From Tessaracoccus lapidicaptus (GTDB lineage Bacteria > Actinomycetota > Actinomycetes > Propionibacteriales > Propionibacteriaceae): DNA of 64,000 nt. The notes under the pieces are model-generated. The model was not told where the DNA came from. It made no database searches and saw only the letters and a list, made by a program, of their open reading frames with translations. The position numbers and the translations under genes are program-made. Location: contig NZ_MBQD01000011.1 of the NCBI RefSeq assembly GCF_001693815.1, positions 343,561 to 407,560 on the forward strand, written 5' to 3'. Below are positions 30,795 through 39,319 of this stretch, in pieces (position 1 is the stretch's first letter; each line of letters begins with the position of its first letter).

Positions 30795-30867
30795 TCGGGG
30801 CGACAGGACTCGAACCTGCGGTCTCCTGCTCCCAAAGCAGGCGCGCTAGCCACTACGCTACGCCCCG
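30795..30867 (-). tRNA. tRNA-Pro (anticodon UGG)
   Basis: Full cloverleaf on the minus strand: acceptor CGGGGCG/CGCCCCG, anticodon stem CCTGC/GCAGG with loop TTTGGGA (anticodon TGG, complement of 30832-30834), and T-loop GTTCGAGTC. Discriminator A; CCA is not encoded. Confidence 0.96.
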
Positions 30868-30876
30868 ATAGTGAGA

Positions 30877-30916
30877 CCGGAGCCCTTGCCGAACATGTGT
30901 CTGACAAGGGCTCCGG
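30877..30916. terminator. 12-bp hairpin between the two tRNA genes
   Basis: CCGGAGCCCTTG (30877-30888) pairs perfectly with CAAGGGCTCCGG (30905-30916) around a 16-base loop. It may end the tRNA-Gly transcript or guide tRNA processing. Confidence 0.5.
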
Positions 30917-30923
30917 CGCCTCG

Positions 30924-30994
30924 AGCGGATGACGGGAATCGAACCCGCGTAGCTAGTTTGGAAGACTAGGGCTCTACCATTGAGCTACATCCGC
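30924..30994 (-). tRNA. tRNA-Gly (anticodon UCC)
   Basis: 71-base cloverleaf on the minus strand: acceptor GCGGATG/CATCCGC, anticodon stem CTAGT/ACTAG with loop CTTCCAA (anticodon TCC), T-loop GTTCGATTC. Discriminator T; CCA is not encoded. Confidence 0.96.
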
Positions 30995-31053
30995 AGAACC
31001 GCCGACGAGTGTATCAGCACTGGCGGGGGGCCGCGATCCACGCGACGGCGTCC

Positions 31054-32199
31054 TCAGGTCCCGGCATCGCGCCGCCGTCGGGCTAGCTGCCGCCGCAGCG
31101 TGCGGACGGCCATGTCGTCGAAGGGCAACGTGCCTCCGGCGAGGTCCTCGTCGAGCCCCTCGGTGGCGCGGAGTGCGATCTGCAGAGCCCGTTCGGCCAC
31201 GGGGAGGGGCAGCCCGATGTCTGTGCCGAACGCCAGAAGGTGCCGGCGGATGAGTCCGTCGCTCCGGCCGCCGATGGTCAGCGCCGTGGTGTGATCCCCG
31301 TAGGGGAGCGTGCTGAGCACATCGTAGATGGGCGCGATGCGCCACTCGCCGCTGGGATCCTGGCGGACGGCGAGGTTCTTCGCGTGCAGGTCGCCGTTGC
31401 CGATCAGCCACGAGAAGACCACCTGCAGGTACACACTGCGCAGCGCCGCCTGAGGGGCGGCGCACACCGCAGCCAGGGCGAGAGCGACGTCCTCCGTGCT
31501 GAGCAGGTACTTGTCGGCGGGATAGCGGCCCATCACCTGGCAGGCATCTTCGACGGCGACCCTCTCCGGCACCCGGTCGAAGCGCCGCACGAGGAGTCCG
31601 GAGAGCCCTCGGGCATCGGTGACGAGGCGCGCCTCGGCCACCGGCAGCCTCAGCCTGCGGGCGAGCCGGAGGAAGTACGCCTCGTTCTCGACGGCGTGGG
31701 GATAGTCGGGGGGCGTGAGCTTCACGAAGGCCGGGGCCCCGTCCACACCGGCGCCGGGAAGGGTGATCATCCCCGAGGACAGCTTGTCCTGGGCTCCCGG
31801 GATGGACACCCGATCGATTCCGTGCGTCCTGAGGAGCGCCGCGAAATCCAGCGTCGCCCCCGGGGCGATGACCGGCTCGGCCGGAACCGGCGCCGTCCCG
31901 GACGGCAGCACCTGAACGTCTCCCACCGTGTCCGAGCCGACGGCAAGCAGGAGGCTCAACTCGTCGTCCGCTGACGTCTTGACCGCACGCAGCAGCGCCG
32001 AGAGACGGCGTCCCTCCGGGAGGAGGTTGGTGAAGTAGGGCGGCAGTGTGCGGCCGGGGCGGTCGACCACCGTGCCCAGTGGGAGGGTGAGTGCGACTGG
32101 AGGGCCGCTATAAGCCGCCAGATACTCGAACCTGGTGTCCGCTCCGACCGCGGTGAGTCGGCCCGCCAGGGTCCCGGCCTTGTAGACGTCCGCGCTCAT
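31054..32199 (-). CDS. hipA: HipA-type serine/threonine kinase toxin
   Basis: 381 residues. In the family, HipA phosphorylates a translation factor (GltX in E. coli) and causes growth arrest. Visible features: N-terminal HipA domain, S-I-P-G-A-Q-D-K with S132 at the place of the E. coli Ser150 autophosphorylation site, catalytic G-N-G-D-L-H-A-K-N (D270, N275) and I-Y-D with metal-binding D293. All key residues are intact, so an active kinase is expected. It overlaps hipB as ATGA, in the usual antitoxin-first order. Confidence 0.92.
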   Translation of the reverse strand: MSADVYKAGTLAGRLTAVGADTRFEYLAAYSGPPVALTLPLGTVVDRPGRTLPPYFTNLLPEGRRLSALLRAVKTSADDELSLLLAVGSDTVGDVQVLPSGTAPVPAEPVIAPGATLDFAALLRTHGIDRVSIPGAQDKLSSGMITLPGAGVDGAPAFVKLTPPDYPHAVENEAYFLRLARRLRLPVAEARLVTDARGLSGLLVRRFDRVPERVAVEDACQVMGRYPADKYLLSTEDVALALAAVCAAPQAALRSVYLQVVFSWLIGNGDLHAKNLAVRQDPSGEWRIAPIYDVLSTLPYGDHTTALTIGGRSDGLIRRHLLAFGTDIGLPLPVAERALQIALRATEGLDEDLAGGTLPFDDMAVRTLRRQLARRRRDAGT

Positions 32200-32390
32200 C
32201 GCTGCACCGTTGCGGTGAGTCGCAGGCCCAGGGCCGCCAGGAGCGCTTCCGCCTTGTCGAGTCGGACGGATCGTTTGCCGGCCTCGACATCGCGGACGAA
32301 CCGCTCCGAGACGCCTGCCATGTCAGCTGCATCGAGTTGGGTGAGGCCGAGCGTTCTCCGGCGCTCGGTGACGACCGCGGCGAGATCCAT
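32196..32390 (-). CDS. hipB: HipB-type XRE antitoxin
   Basis: 64 residues from ATG 32390 (a TTG directly upstream is a possible start one codon earlier). One XRE helix-turn-helix covers nearly all of it: L-T-Q-L-D-A-A-D-M-A-G-V-S-E-R-F-V-R-D-V-E-A-G. In the family it binds its own promoter and restrains HipA. Three palindromes upstream are candidate binding sites. No strong ribosome-binding site at usual spacing; GGAGGAGG lies about 15-20 bases upstream within the first palindrome edge. Confidence 0.9.
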   Translation of the reverse strand: MDLAAVVTERRRTLGLTQLDAADMAGVSERFVRDVEAGKRSVRLDKAEALLAALGLRLTATVQR

Positions 32391-32411
32391 CAATGGTCAC
32401 TGCCCCCTCCT

Positions 32412-32429
32412 CCGGCGCGATCGTGCCGG
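32412..32429. promoter_or_regulatory. hipBA operator-like palindrome 1
   Basis: CCGGCGCGATCGTGCCGG, 8 of 9 paired positions, centred at 32420/32421, about 30 bases upstream of the hipB start. Confidence 0.6.
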
Positions 32430-32470
32430 TTGGATCCAGTAGAGCACGCGCCGGCGACGAAGTCCAGCTA

Positions 32471-32492
32471 TTCCGGCGAGATCGTGCCGGAA
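32471..32492. promoter_or_regulatory. hipBA operator-like palindrome 2
   Basis: A 22-base palindrome, 9 of 11 pairs, with arms TTCCGGC and GCCGGAA around GAGATCGT. It shares GATCGTGCCGG with site 1 and is centred at 32481/32482, exactly 61 bases from site 1. Confidence 0.6.
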
Positions 32493-32532
32493 TAGCCCCT
32501 GTGGGGCGGCTGCAGCCGGGCGGGGGTGTGCG

Positions 32533-32552
32533 TTCGGCGCGATCGCGCCGAA
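32533..32552. promoter_or_regulatory. hipBA operator-like palindrome 3
   Basis: TTCGGCGCGATCGCGCCGAA is a perfect 20-base palindrome with no loop, centred at 32542/32543, exactly 61 bases from site 2 and adjacent to the stop of the patatin gene. The lack of a loop argues for a protein-binding site rather than a terminator. Confidence 0.55.
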
Positions 32553-33440
32553 TCAGACGCCGACGAATCGCCGGATCGCGGGAAGCTCCCGCTCGGCCTG
32601 GGCGCGCCCGGCCTGGAACACCGAGCGGAGCACCGGCACCCGGCGCTCAGAGTTGCGGATGGGCATGAGATCAGGGAAGACGAGGTAGGCGCGGCCCGCG
32701 CGCTCGAGTTCGAGCAGCTCGTCGACGGTCCGGTTGTAGTTGGCGGGCCGCTGCAGGATGCCGCGGGCGACCGCCGGGTAGCGACGGAAGAGGGCGCGGT
32801 GTGCCACCGGGAACCTGGCCGGCGGCTTGCGGTAGCCGCGCTCCCGGGTCATCACCACGATGAAGCGGTCGTACCCATCGGCCCGCGCCGCGTCAAGGGC
32901 GAAACCGCCGGTCGGACCCAGGGCGCCGTCGCAGTAGTCGACGCCGTCGATGGTGGTCAGCGGCATGAGCAGCGGCATCGTCGACGACGCGCGCACCCGC
33001 TTCATCAGCGCCGCCATGTCCGCCAGGTCGTCGCGGCCCCAATAGACCATCTCACCGTCGCTGCACCGGAAGCCGCCGATGCGCACCTGGGCCGGGTTGC
33101 CGGTGAAGGCGTCGAAGTCCAGCGGCAGCACCTGGTGAGGCAGCGACGTCTGCTCGTAGATCCACTCCGCGTTGAACACGCCCTTGCCCGCGAGCCACGT
33201 CCGCCAGTCCCCGAACTCGGGGTGCGCCGCGAAATCCACGAACGACCGCTCCGCCCGCTCGGCGTCCTGCGCCACGTAGTTGACCGTGCAGCTCGAGCCC
33301 GCCGAGATGCCACCGACCCAGTCGCAGTGGATGCCCGCCTCGAGCAGGACCGCCAGCACGCCTGAGGAGTAGGCGGCCCGCATGCCGCCGCCCTCGAAGA
33401 TGAGGGCGGTGTCGGTCACGGTGCTGGTGATCTCGGTCAC
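32553..33440 (-). CDS. Patatin-like phospholipase
   Basis: 295 residues from GTG 33440 (V-T-E-I-T-S). Upstream in-frame codons reach into the tig promoter and are less likely. Oxyanion loop E-G-G-G-M-R-A (16-22), nucleophile S46 in G-I-S-A-G-S, and D171 in D-G-A make the Ser-Asp dyad complete. It resembles RssA/YjjU-type bacterial patatins; the lipid substrate is unknown. TAGAGT ends 7 bases before the GTG, suggesting a leaderless message. Divergent from tig. Confidence 0.88.
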   Translation of the reverse strand: MTEITSTVTDTALIFEGGGMRAAYSSGVLAVLLEAGIHCDWVGGISAGSSCTVNYVAQDAERAERSFVDFAAHPEFGDWRTWLAGKGVFNAEWIYEQTSLPHQVLPLDFDAFTGNPAQVRIGGFRCSDGEMVYWGRDDLADMAALMKRVRASSTMPLLMPLTTIDGVDYCDGALGPTGGFALDAARADGYDRFIVVMTRERGYRKPPARFPVAHRALFRRYPAVARGILQRPANYNRTVDELLELERAGRAYLVFPDLMPIRNSERRVPVLRSVFQAGRAQAERELPAIRRFVGV

Positions 33441-33561
33441 GCGGGCCACTCTAGGACGGCCGTGGCGCAGGCCGGCGGAGGGGTCGGGCCCGCCGATTGG
33501 TCGCCCGCCCGATGACCGATAGACTCGCCGGTGATTCATGTCCAACTTCAGGAGTCCATTC

Positions 33562-34956
33562 GTGCCCAGCACCGCTGAGAAGCTCAACCCGACGCGGGTG
33601 AAGCTCACCGTCGAGATCCCCTTCGCCGATCTCAAGCCGTACCTCGACAAGGCCTACAAGGAGATCGCCGAGTCGGTCAACATCCCCGGATTCCGGAAGG
33701 GGAAGGTGCCCGCCGCCGTCATCGACCAGCGCTTCGGTCGCGGGGTCGTGCTGCAGGAGGCCATCAACGAGGCCGTGCCCAACGCCTACAACGCGGCGGT
33801 CACCGAGCACAAGGTCGTGCCGATGGCGCAGCCCGAGGTCGAGGTCACGAAGCTTGAGGACAACGAACTCGTCGAGTTCACCGCCGAGGTCGACGTCCGC
33901 CCCGAGGTGACCCTGCCCGACTTCGCCGCCATCACGGCCACCGTCGACAACGCGGGCGACGTCGACGCTCTCGTCGAGGAGCGAATCGAGCTGCTCCGCG
34001 AGCGCTTCGCCACCACCACCGAGGTCGAGCGGGCCGCGGCCGAGGGCGATGTCCTGACCCTCGACCTCGAGGCCAAGCAGGACGGCGAGACGCTGCCCGA
34101 CGCGACCGCCGATGGCATCACCTACAAGGTGGGCCAGGACCAGAACATGCTCGAGGGCCTCGACGAGGCCGTCACGGGCCTGAAGGCCGGCGAGTCCGCC
34201 ACCTTCACCTCGACTCTGGTGGGCGGCCAGTTCCGCGGCCAGGAGGCCGAGATCACCGTGACCGTGCAGAAGGTCTCGGAGCAGAAGCTCCCCGAGGTCG
34301 ATGACGAGTTCGCCCAGCTGATCTCCGAGTTCGACACGGTCGAGGAGATGAAGGAGGACCTGCGCAAGGGTGCCGAACAGCAGGTCAAGACCGACCAGCT
34401 CGCCGACGCCCGCGACAAGGTTCTCGAGGCCGTCATCGAGCAGGTCGAGGTCCCGCTTCCGGAGTCGGTGCTGTCGCGCGAGCTAGAGGCGCGTCGCGGT
34501 GAGGTGCAGCGTCAGCTGGCCTCCGGCGGCCTCACCGTCGCCGACTACCTCGCCAACGCCGAGGACGAGGAGGCGGAGACCGAGGAGGAGTTCTGGGCCA
34601 CGATCGACACCCGCTCGGAGCAGGCGCTCAAGGCGCAGGTCGTCCTCGACGTCTACGCCGACGAGCACTCCATCGACGTGTCGCAGCAGGAGCTCACCGA
34701 GCTGATCTTCCGCAAGGCTCAGCAGAACCGCACGAGCCCGCAGGACGAGATCAACCACATGATGGAGCACAACCACATGCCGGAGTGGATGCAGGAGATC
34801 CGCCGCGGCAAGGCTCTGGCCGCCATCTGCGCCGACGCCAAGGTCACCGACGCCGACGGCAACGCCGTCGACACCTCGCTGGCCGTGGACCCCATCGAGG
34901 CGGCCGACGAGGTCACCGCGGAGGAGCAGGCCGAGGAGAACGAGACCGACGCCTGA
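33562..34956 (+). CDS. tig: Trigger factor chaperone
   Basis: The 464-residue ribosome-associated folding chaperone and prolyl isomerase starts at GTG 33562, chosen because AGGAG lies 7 bases upstream and the family opens at this point. The ribosome-binding signature G-F-R-K-G-K-V-P (about residues 48-55) is intact, followed by an FKBP-like PPIase domain (about 155-240) and a helical C-terminal domain. A very acidic tail ends the protein. It precedes clpP1-clpP2-clpX, a conserved order. Confidence 0.96.
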   Translation: MPSTAEKLNPTRVKLTVEIPFADLKPYLDKAYKEIAESVNIPGFRKGKVPAAVIDQRFGRGVVLQEAINEAVPNAYNAAVTEHKVVPMAQPEVEVTKLEDNELVEFTAEVDVRPEVTLPDFAAITATVDNAGDVDALVEERIELLRERFATTTEVERAAAEGDVLTLDLEAKQDGETLPDATADGITYKVGQDQNMLEGLDEAVTGLKAGESATFTSTLVGGQFRGQEAEITVTVQKVSEQKLPEVDDEFAQLISEFDTVEEMKEDLRKGAEQQVKTDQLADARDKVLEAVIEQVEVPLPESVLSRELEARRGEVQRQLASGGLTVADYLANAEDEEAETEEEFWATIDTRSEQALKAQVVLDVYADEHSIDVSQQELTELIFRKAQQNRTSPQDEINHMMEHNHMPEWMQEIRRGKALAAICADAKVTDADGNAVDTSLAVDPIEAADEVTAEEQAEENETDA

Positions 34957-34981
34957 GCGTCCCTCGTAGCCCCTGACGTCG

Positions 34982-35015
34982 CGAATCGCCGCCCGGATCA
35001 CCGGGCGGCGATTCG
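34982..35015 (+). terminator. Strong hairpin after tig
   Basis: A perfect 15-bp stem with loop ATCA: CGAATCGCCGCCCGG pairs with its exact complement. It lies 25 bases after the tig stop and is followed by GTCGTT. Confidence 0.8.
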
Positions 35016-35087
35016 TCGTTGAGACAGCCGTCGGCGAACACCGCCCCACCCGCTTGGGTGGCGGCGGTTTGCCGGTAGGTTAGTGGG

Positions 35088-35711
35088 GTGAACAACACTT
35101 CGAACGACATCCGAATGGCGGGGCCCGGCGGCTCCGGCCTCGGCCTGACCGACAACGTCTACGCGTCCCTGTTGGCCAACCGGATCATCTTCCTCGGGTC
35201 GGAGGTGCGCGATGAGAACGCCAACGCGATCTGCGCGCAGATGCTGCTGCTGAACGCGGAGGACCCCCACAAGGACATCTTCCTCTACATCAACTCCCCG
35301 GGCGGCTCCGTCGATTCCGGCATGGCGATCTTCGACACCATGCAGTGGATCAGCAATGACGTCGCCACGGTCGCGATGGGCCTGGCCGCGTCGATGGGGC
35401 AGTTCCTGCTGTCCGCAGGCACGCCCGGCAAGCGGTTCGCGCTGCCGCACAGCCGCATCATGATGCACCAGCCGTCCGGCGGCCTCGGCGGCACGGCCTC
35501 CGACATCCGCATCCAGGCCGAGCAGTCCCTGCACATCAAGAAGACGATGGCCGAGCTCATCGCCAAGCACACCGGTCAAACCATCGACCAGATCGAGGCG
35601 GACTCGGACCGTGACCGGTGGTTCACCGCGGAGCAGGCTCTCGAGTACGGGTTCATCGATCACGTGTTCGAGCGCGCCGCGCAGATCAAGACGGAGGCCC
35701 CGAACCAGTGA
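35088..35711 (+). CDS. clpP1: ATP-dependent Clp protease proteolytic subunit 1
   Basis: 207 residues from GTG. Catalytic triad S102 (A-A-S-M-G-Q), H127 (M-M-H-Q-P) and D176 is complete. TAGGTT ends 6 bases before the GTG, suggesting leaderless transcription. It overlaps clpP2 by one base (TGATG), and in actinobacteria the two proteins form mixed ClpP1P2 tetradecamers that work with ClpX or ClpC. Confidence 0.96.
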   Translation: MNNTSNDIRMAGPGGSGLGLTDNVYASLLANRIIFLGSEVRDENANAICAQMLLLNAEDPHKDIFLYINSPGGSVDSGMAIFDTMQWISNDVATVAMGLAASMGQFLLSAGTPGKRFALPHSRIMMHQPSGGLGGTASDIRIQAEQSLHIKKTMAELIAKHTGQTIDQIEADSDRDRWFTAEQALEYGFIDHVFERAAQIKTEAPNQ

Positions 35712-36352
35712 TGAGCACCCTGCCCGAGGGCGTCGCCCGGCCCGGAATGGACATGAACTACTACATCCCGCAGTGGGAGGAGCGCACCAGCTACGGCGTG
35801 CGGCGCGTCGACCCCTACACCAAGCTGTTCGAGGACCGCATCATCTTCCTCGGCACCCCCATCAACGACGACGTGGCCAACGCCGTCATGGCCCAGCTGC
35901 TGTGCCTGCAGTCGATGGACGCGGATCGGCAGATCTCGATCTACATCAACTCGCCCGGTGGCTCCTTCACGGCGCTGACCGCCATCTACGACACCATGCG
36001 CTACATCAAGCCGGACATCCAGACGGTGTGCCTGGGACAGGCCGCCTCCGCGGCCGCCGTCCTGCTGGCTGCCGGCACCAAGGGGAAGCGGCTCGCCCTG
36101 CCGAACTCGCGGATCCTCATCCACCAGCCGGCCACCGAGGGCGGCTACGGCCAGTCCTCTGACCTGGAGATCCAGGCCAGGGAGATCCTGCGGATCCGCG
36201 CCCTGATGGAGAACATGCTGGCCGCCGACACCGGTCAGGACCTCGCCAAGGTCAGCAAGGACATCGAGCGCGACAAGTACCTGACCGCGCAGGAGGCGGT
36301 CGAGTACGGCATCGTCGACGACATCCTGCCGTCGCTGAAGGACCTGGGCTGA
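35711..36352 (+). CDS. clpP2: ATP-dependent Clp protease proteolytic subunit 2
   Basis: 213 residues from ATG 35711 (a GTG one codon earlier is also in frame). Triad S113 (A-A-S-A-A-A), H138 (L-I-H-Q-P) and D187. It is the partner ring of clpP1, expressed from the same message; a strong hairpin follows. Confidence 0.96.
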   Translation: MSTLPEGVARPGMDMNYYIPQWEERTSYGVRRVDPYTKLFEDRIIFLGTPINDDVANAVMAQLLCLQSMDADRQISIYINSPGGSFTALTAIYDTMRYIKPDIQTVCLGQAASAAAVLLAAGTKGKRLALPNSRILIHQPATEGGYGQSSDLEIQAREILRIRALMENMLAADTGQDLAKVSKDIERDKYLTAQEAVEYGIVDDILPSLKDLG

Positions 36353-36359
36353 CCTCCCG

Positions 36360-36395
36360 TCCGTGGGGCGGCGCCATCCGGCGCAGCCCCACGGA
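36360..36395 (+). terminator. Hairpin separating clpP2 and clpX
   Basis: TCCGTGGGGC (36360-36369) pairs with GCCCCACGGA (36386-36395), and GCGCC with GGCGC inside, leaving loop ATCC. It begins 7 bases after the clpP2 stop, and a TAGGGT -10-like element at 36437 could start clpX. Confidence 0.7.
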
Positions 36396-36490
36396 TCCGG
36401 GTTGGTGTGTCTCCCGTGTGGGCGGCGCGGCGCGGGTAGGGTGGGGCTCTGACGGAGCCCACGCACGAGACAATGAAGGAGGTGGGCGAC

Positions 36491-37771
<1,281 letters not shown>

Positions 37772-37790
37772 CCCACTCCGGGCGCGGGCC

Positions 37791-39302
37791 ATGCTGTTCA
37801 GCGAACTGGTCGCCGTCTCCGGGGCCGTCGCGGCCACGCGGTCCCGGCTGGAGAAGCGCCGCCTCCTTGCGGGCGCGCTGCGGTCCGCCTCCGCTGACGA
37901 GGCGGAGGTCGTCGCCACGTATCTCTCCGGTCGGGTGCGGCAGCGGCGGACCGGCGTCGGATGGCGCGGCCTGGCCGATCTGCCCGCCCCGGCGGCCGCC
38001 CCGTCGTTGACGCCGCTCGAGATCGACGCCACGTTGGAGCGGCTCTCCCTCCTCGCCGGGTCCGGCTCCCAAGGCGAACGCGCCCGCGAGGTCACGGCGC
38101 TGTTCGCGCGCGCCACCGGCGCCGAGCAGGACGCCCTGCGCGGGCTCATCACCGGGGAACTGCGCCAGGGGGCACTCGACTCCCTGCTGCTGGACGCCGT
38201 CGCCGAGGCTGCCGCCGTGCCGGTCGAGCTGGTGCGGCGGGCCGCGATGTTCTCGGCGCCGACCGGTCCCGTCGCGGCCGCGGCGCTCCGGGGCGGCGCT
38301 GACGCGCTGGCGGCGTTCCGGCTCGAGGTCGGCAGGCCGGTGCGGCCGATGCTCGCGGCGTCGGCCCCGGATGTGGCAGCCGCCATGGACCAGAGCGACG
38401 GCGAGGTCTGCGTCGACGGCAAGATCGACGGCATCCGCATCCAGGTCCACCGCCGGGGCGACGACGTGACGGTCTTCACCCGATCGCTGGACGACATCAC
38501 CGAGCGGCTCCCGGAGGTCGTCGACGTCGCCAGGAGCCTGGGGCCCCTGCGGCTCGTCCTCGACGGCGAGGCCATCGCCCTCGACGCGACCGGCCGCCCC
38601 CGGCCGTTCCAGGACACGGGCTCGCGGACCATGAGCCGCGACGCCACCGCACTGCGCGCCACCGTGCCGCTCACGCCGATGTTCTTCGACGTCCTCCACG
38701 TCGACGGCCGGGACCTCATCGACGAGCCGGCACGCGTCCGCGCCGCCGAACTCTCGCGGATCGTGCCGCCGGAGGCCGTGGCCCCCCGGCTCGTCACGGC
38801 AGACGCCGGCGAGGCCGCGGCGTTCTTCGACCGGATGATCGCACTCGGCCACGAAGGCGTCGTGATCAAGGACCTGGCCGCCCCGTACGACGCCGGCCGC
38901 CGCGGCTCCGCCTGTGTCAAGGTCAAGCCGCGGCACACCCTGGACCTCGTGGTGCTGGCCGTCGAGTGGGGCAGCGGCCGACGCTCCGGCCTCCTGTCCA
39001 ACATCCACCTCGGGGCCCGCGACGGCGACGGCTTCTCGATGTTGGGCAAGACCTTCAAGGGGATGTCCGACGAGATGCTCACCTGGCAGACCGCCCGCTT
39101 CCTGGAGCTGGCGACGGGCCGGGAGGGCCACGTCGTGCACGTCCGGCCCGAGCAGGTGGTCGAGGTGGCCTTCGACGGCGTCCAGCGGTCGCGCCGGTAT
39201 CCGGGCGGCGTCGCGCTGCGGTTCGCGCGCGTGCTGCGCTACCGCGACGACAAGACGGCGGCCGAGGCCGACACCCTCGAGGCGGTCCGGGCCCTCGCGT
39301 AG
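37791..39302 (+). CDS. ligB: ATP-dependent DNA ligase (LigB type)
   Basis: The 503-residue ligase has an N-terminal helical DNA-binding domain (to about residue 190), an adenylation domain with K211 in D-G-K-I-D-G, motif III-IV region (L-D-G-E-A-I-A and H-E-G-V-V-I-K) and a C-terminal OB fold. Size and domain order match mycobacterial LigB (Rv3062). It is a second ligase beside ligA and is likely a repair enzyme. It follows clpX by 19 bases and may be read from the same transcript. Confidence 0.9.
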   Translation: MLFSELVAVSGAVAATRSRLEKRRLLAGALRSASADEAEVVATYLSGRVRQRRTGVGWRGLADLPAPAAAPSLTPLEIDATLERLSLLAGSGSQGERAREVTALFARATGAEQDALRGLITGELRQGALDSLLLDAVAEAAAVPVELVRRAAMFSAPTGPVAAAALRGGADALAAFRLEVGRPVRPMLAASAPDVAAAMDQSDGEVCVDGKIDGIRIQVHRRGDDVTVFTRSLDDITERLPEVVDVARSLGPLRLVLDGEAIALDATGRPRPFQDTGSRTMSRDATALRATVPLTPMFFDVLHVDGRDLIDEPARVRAAELSRIVPPEAVAPRLVTADAGEAAAFFDRMIALGHEGVVIKDLAAPYDAGRRGSACVKVKPRHTLDLVVLAVEWGSGRRSGLLSNIHLGARDGDGFSMLGKTFKGMSDEMLTWQTARFLELATGREGHVVHVRPEQVVEVAFDGVQRSRRYPGGVALRFARVLRYRDDKTAAEADTLEAVRALA

Positions 39303-39319
39303 CCGGTATCGTGGGGCCG

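Noticed and set aside
32533..32552. Third hipBA palindrome considered as the patatin terminator
   Set aside because: A perfect palindrome without a loop is a poor hairpin, and its sequence and 61-base spacing match the two other sites.
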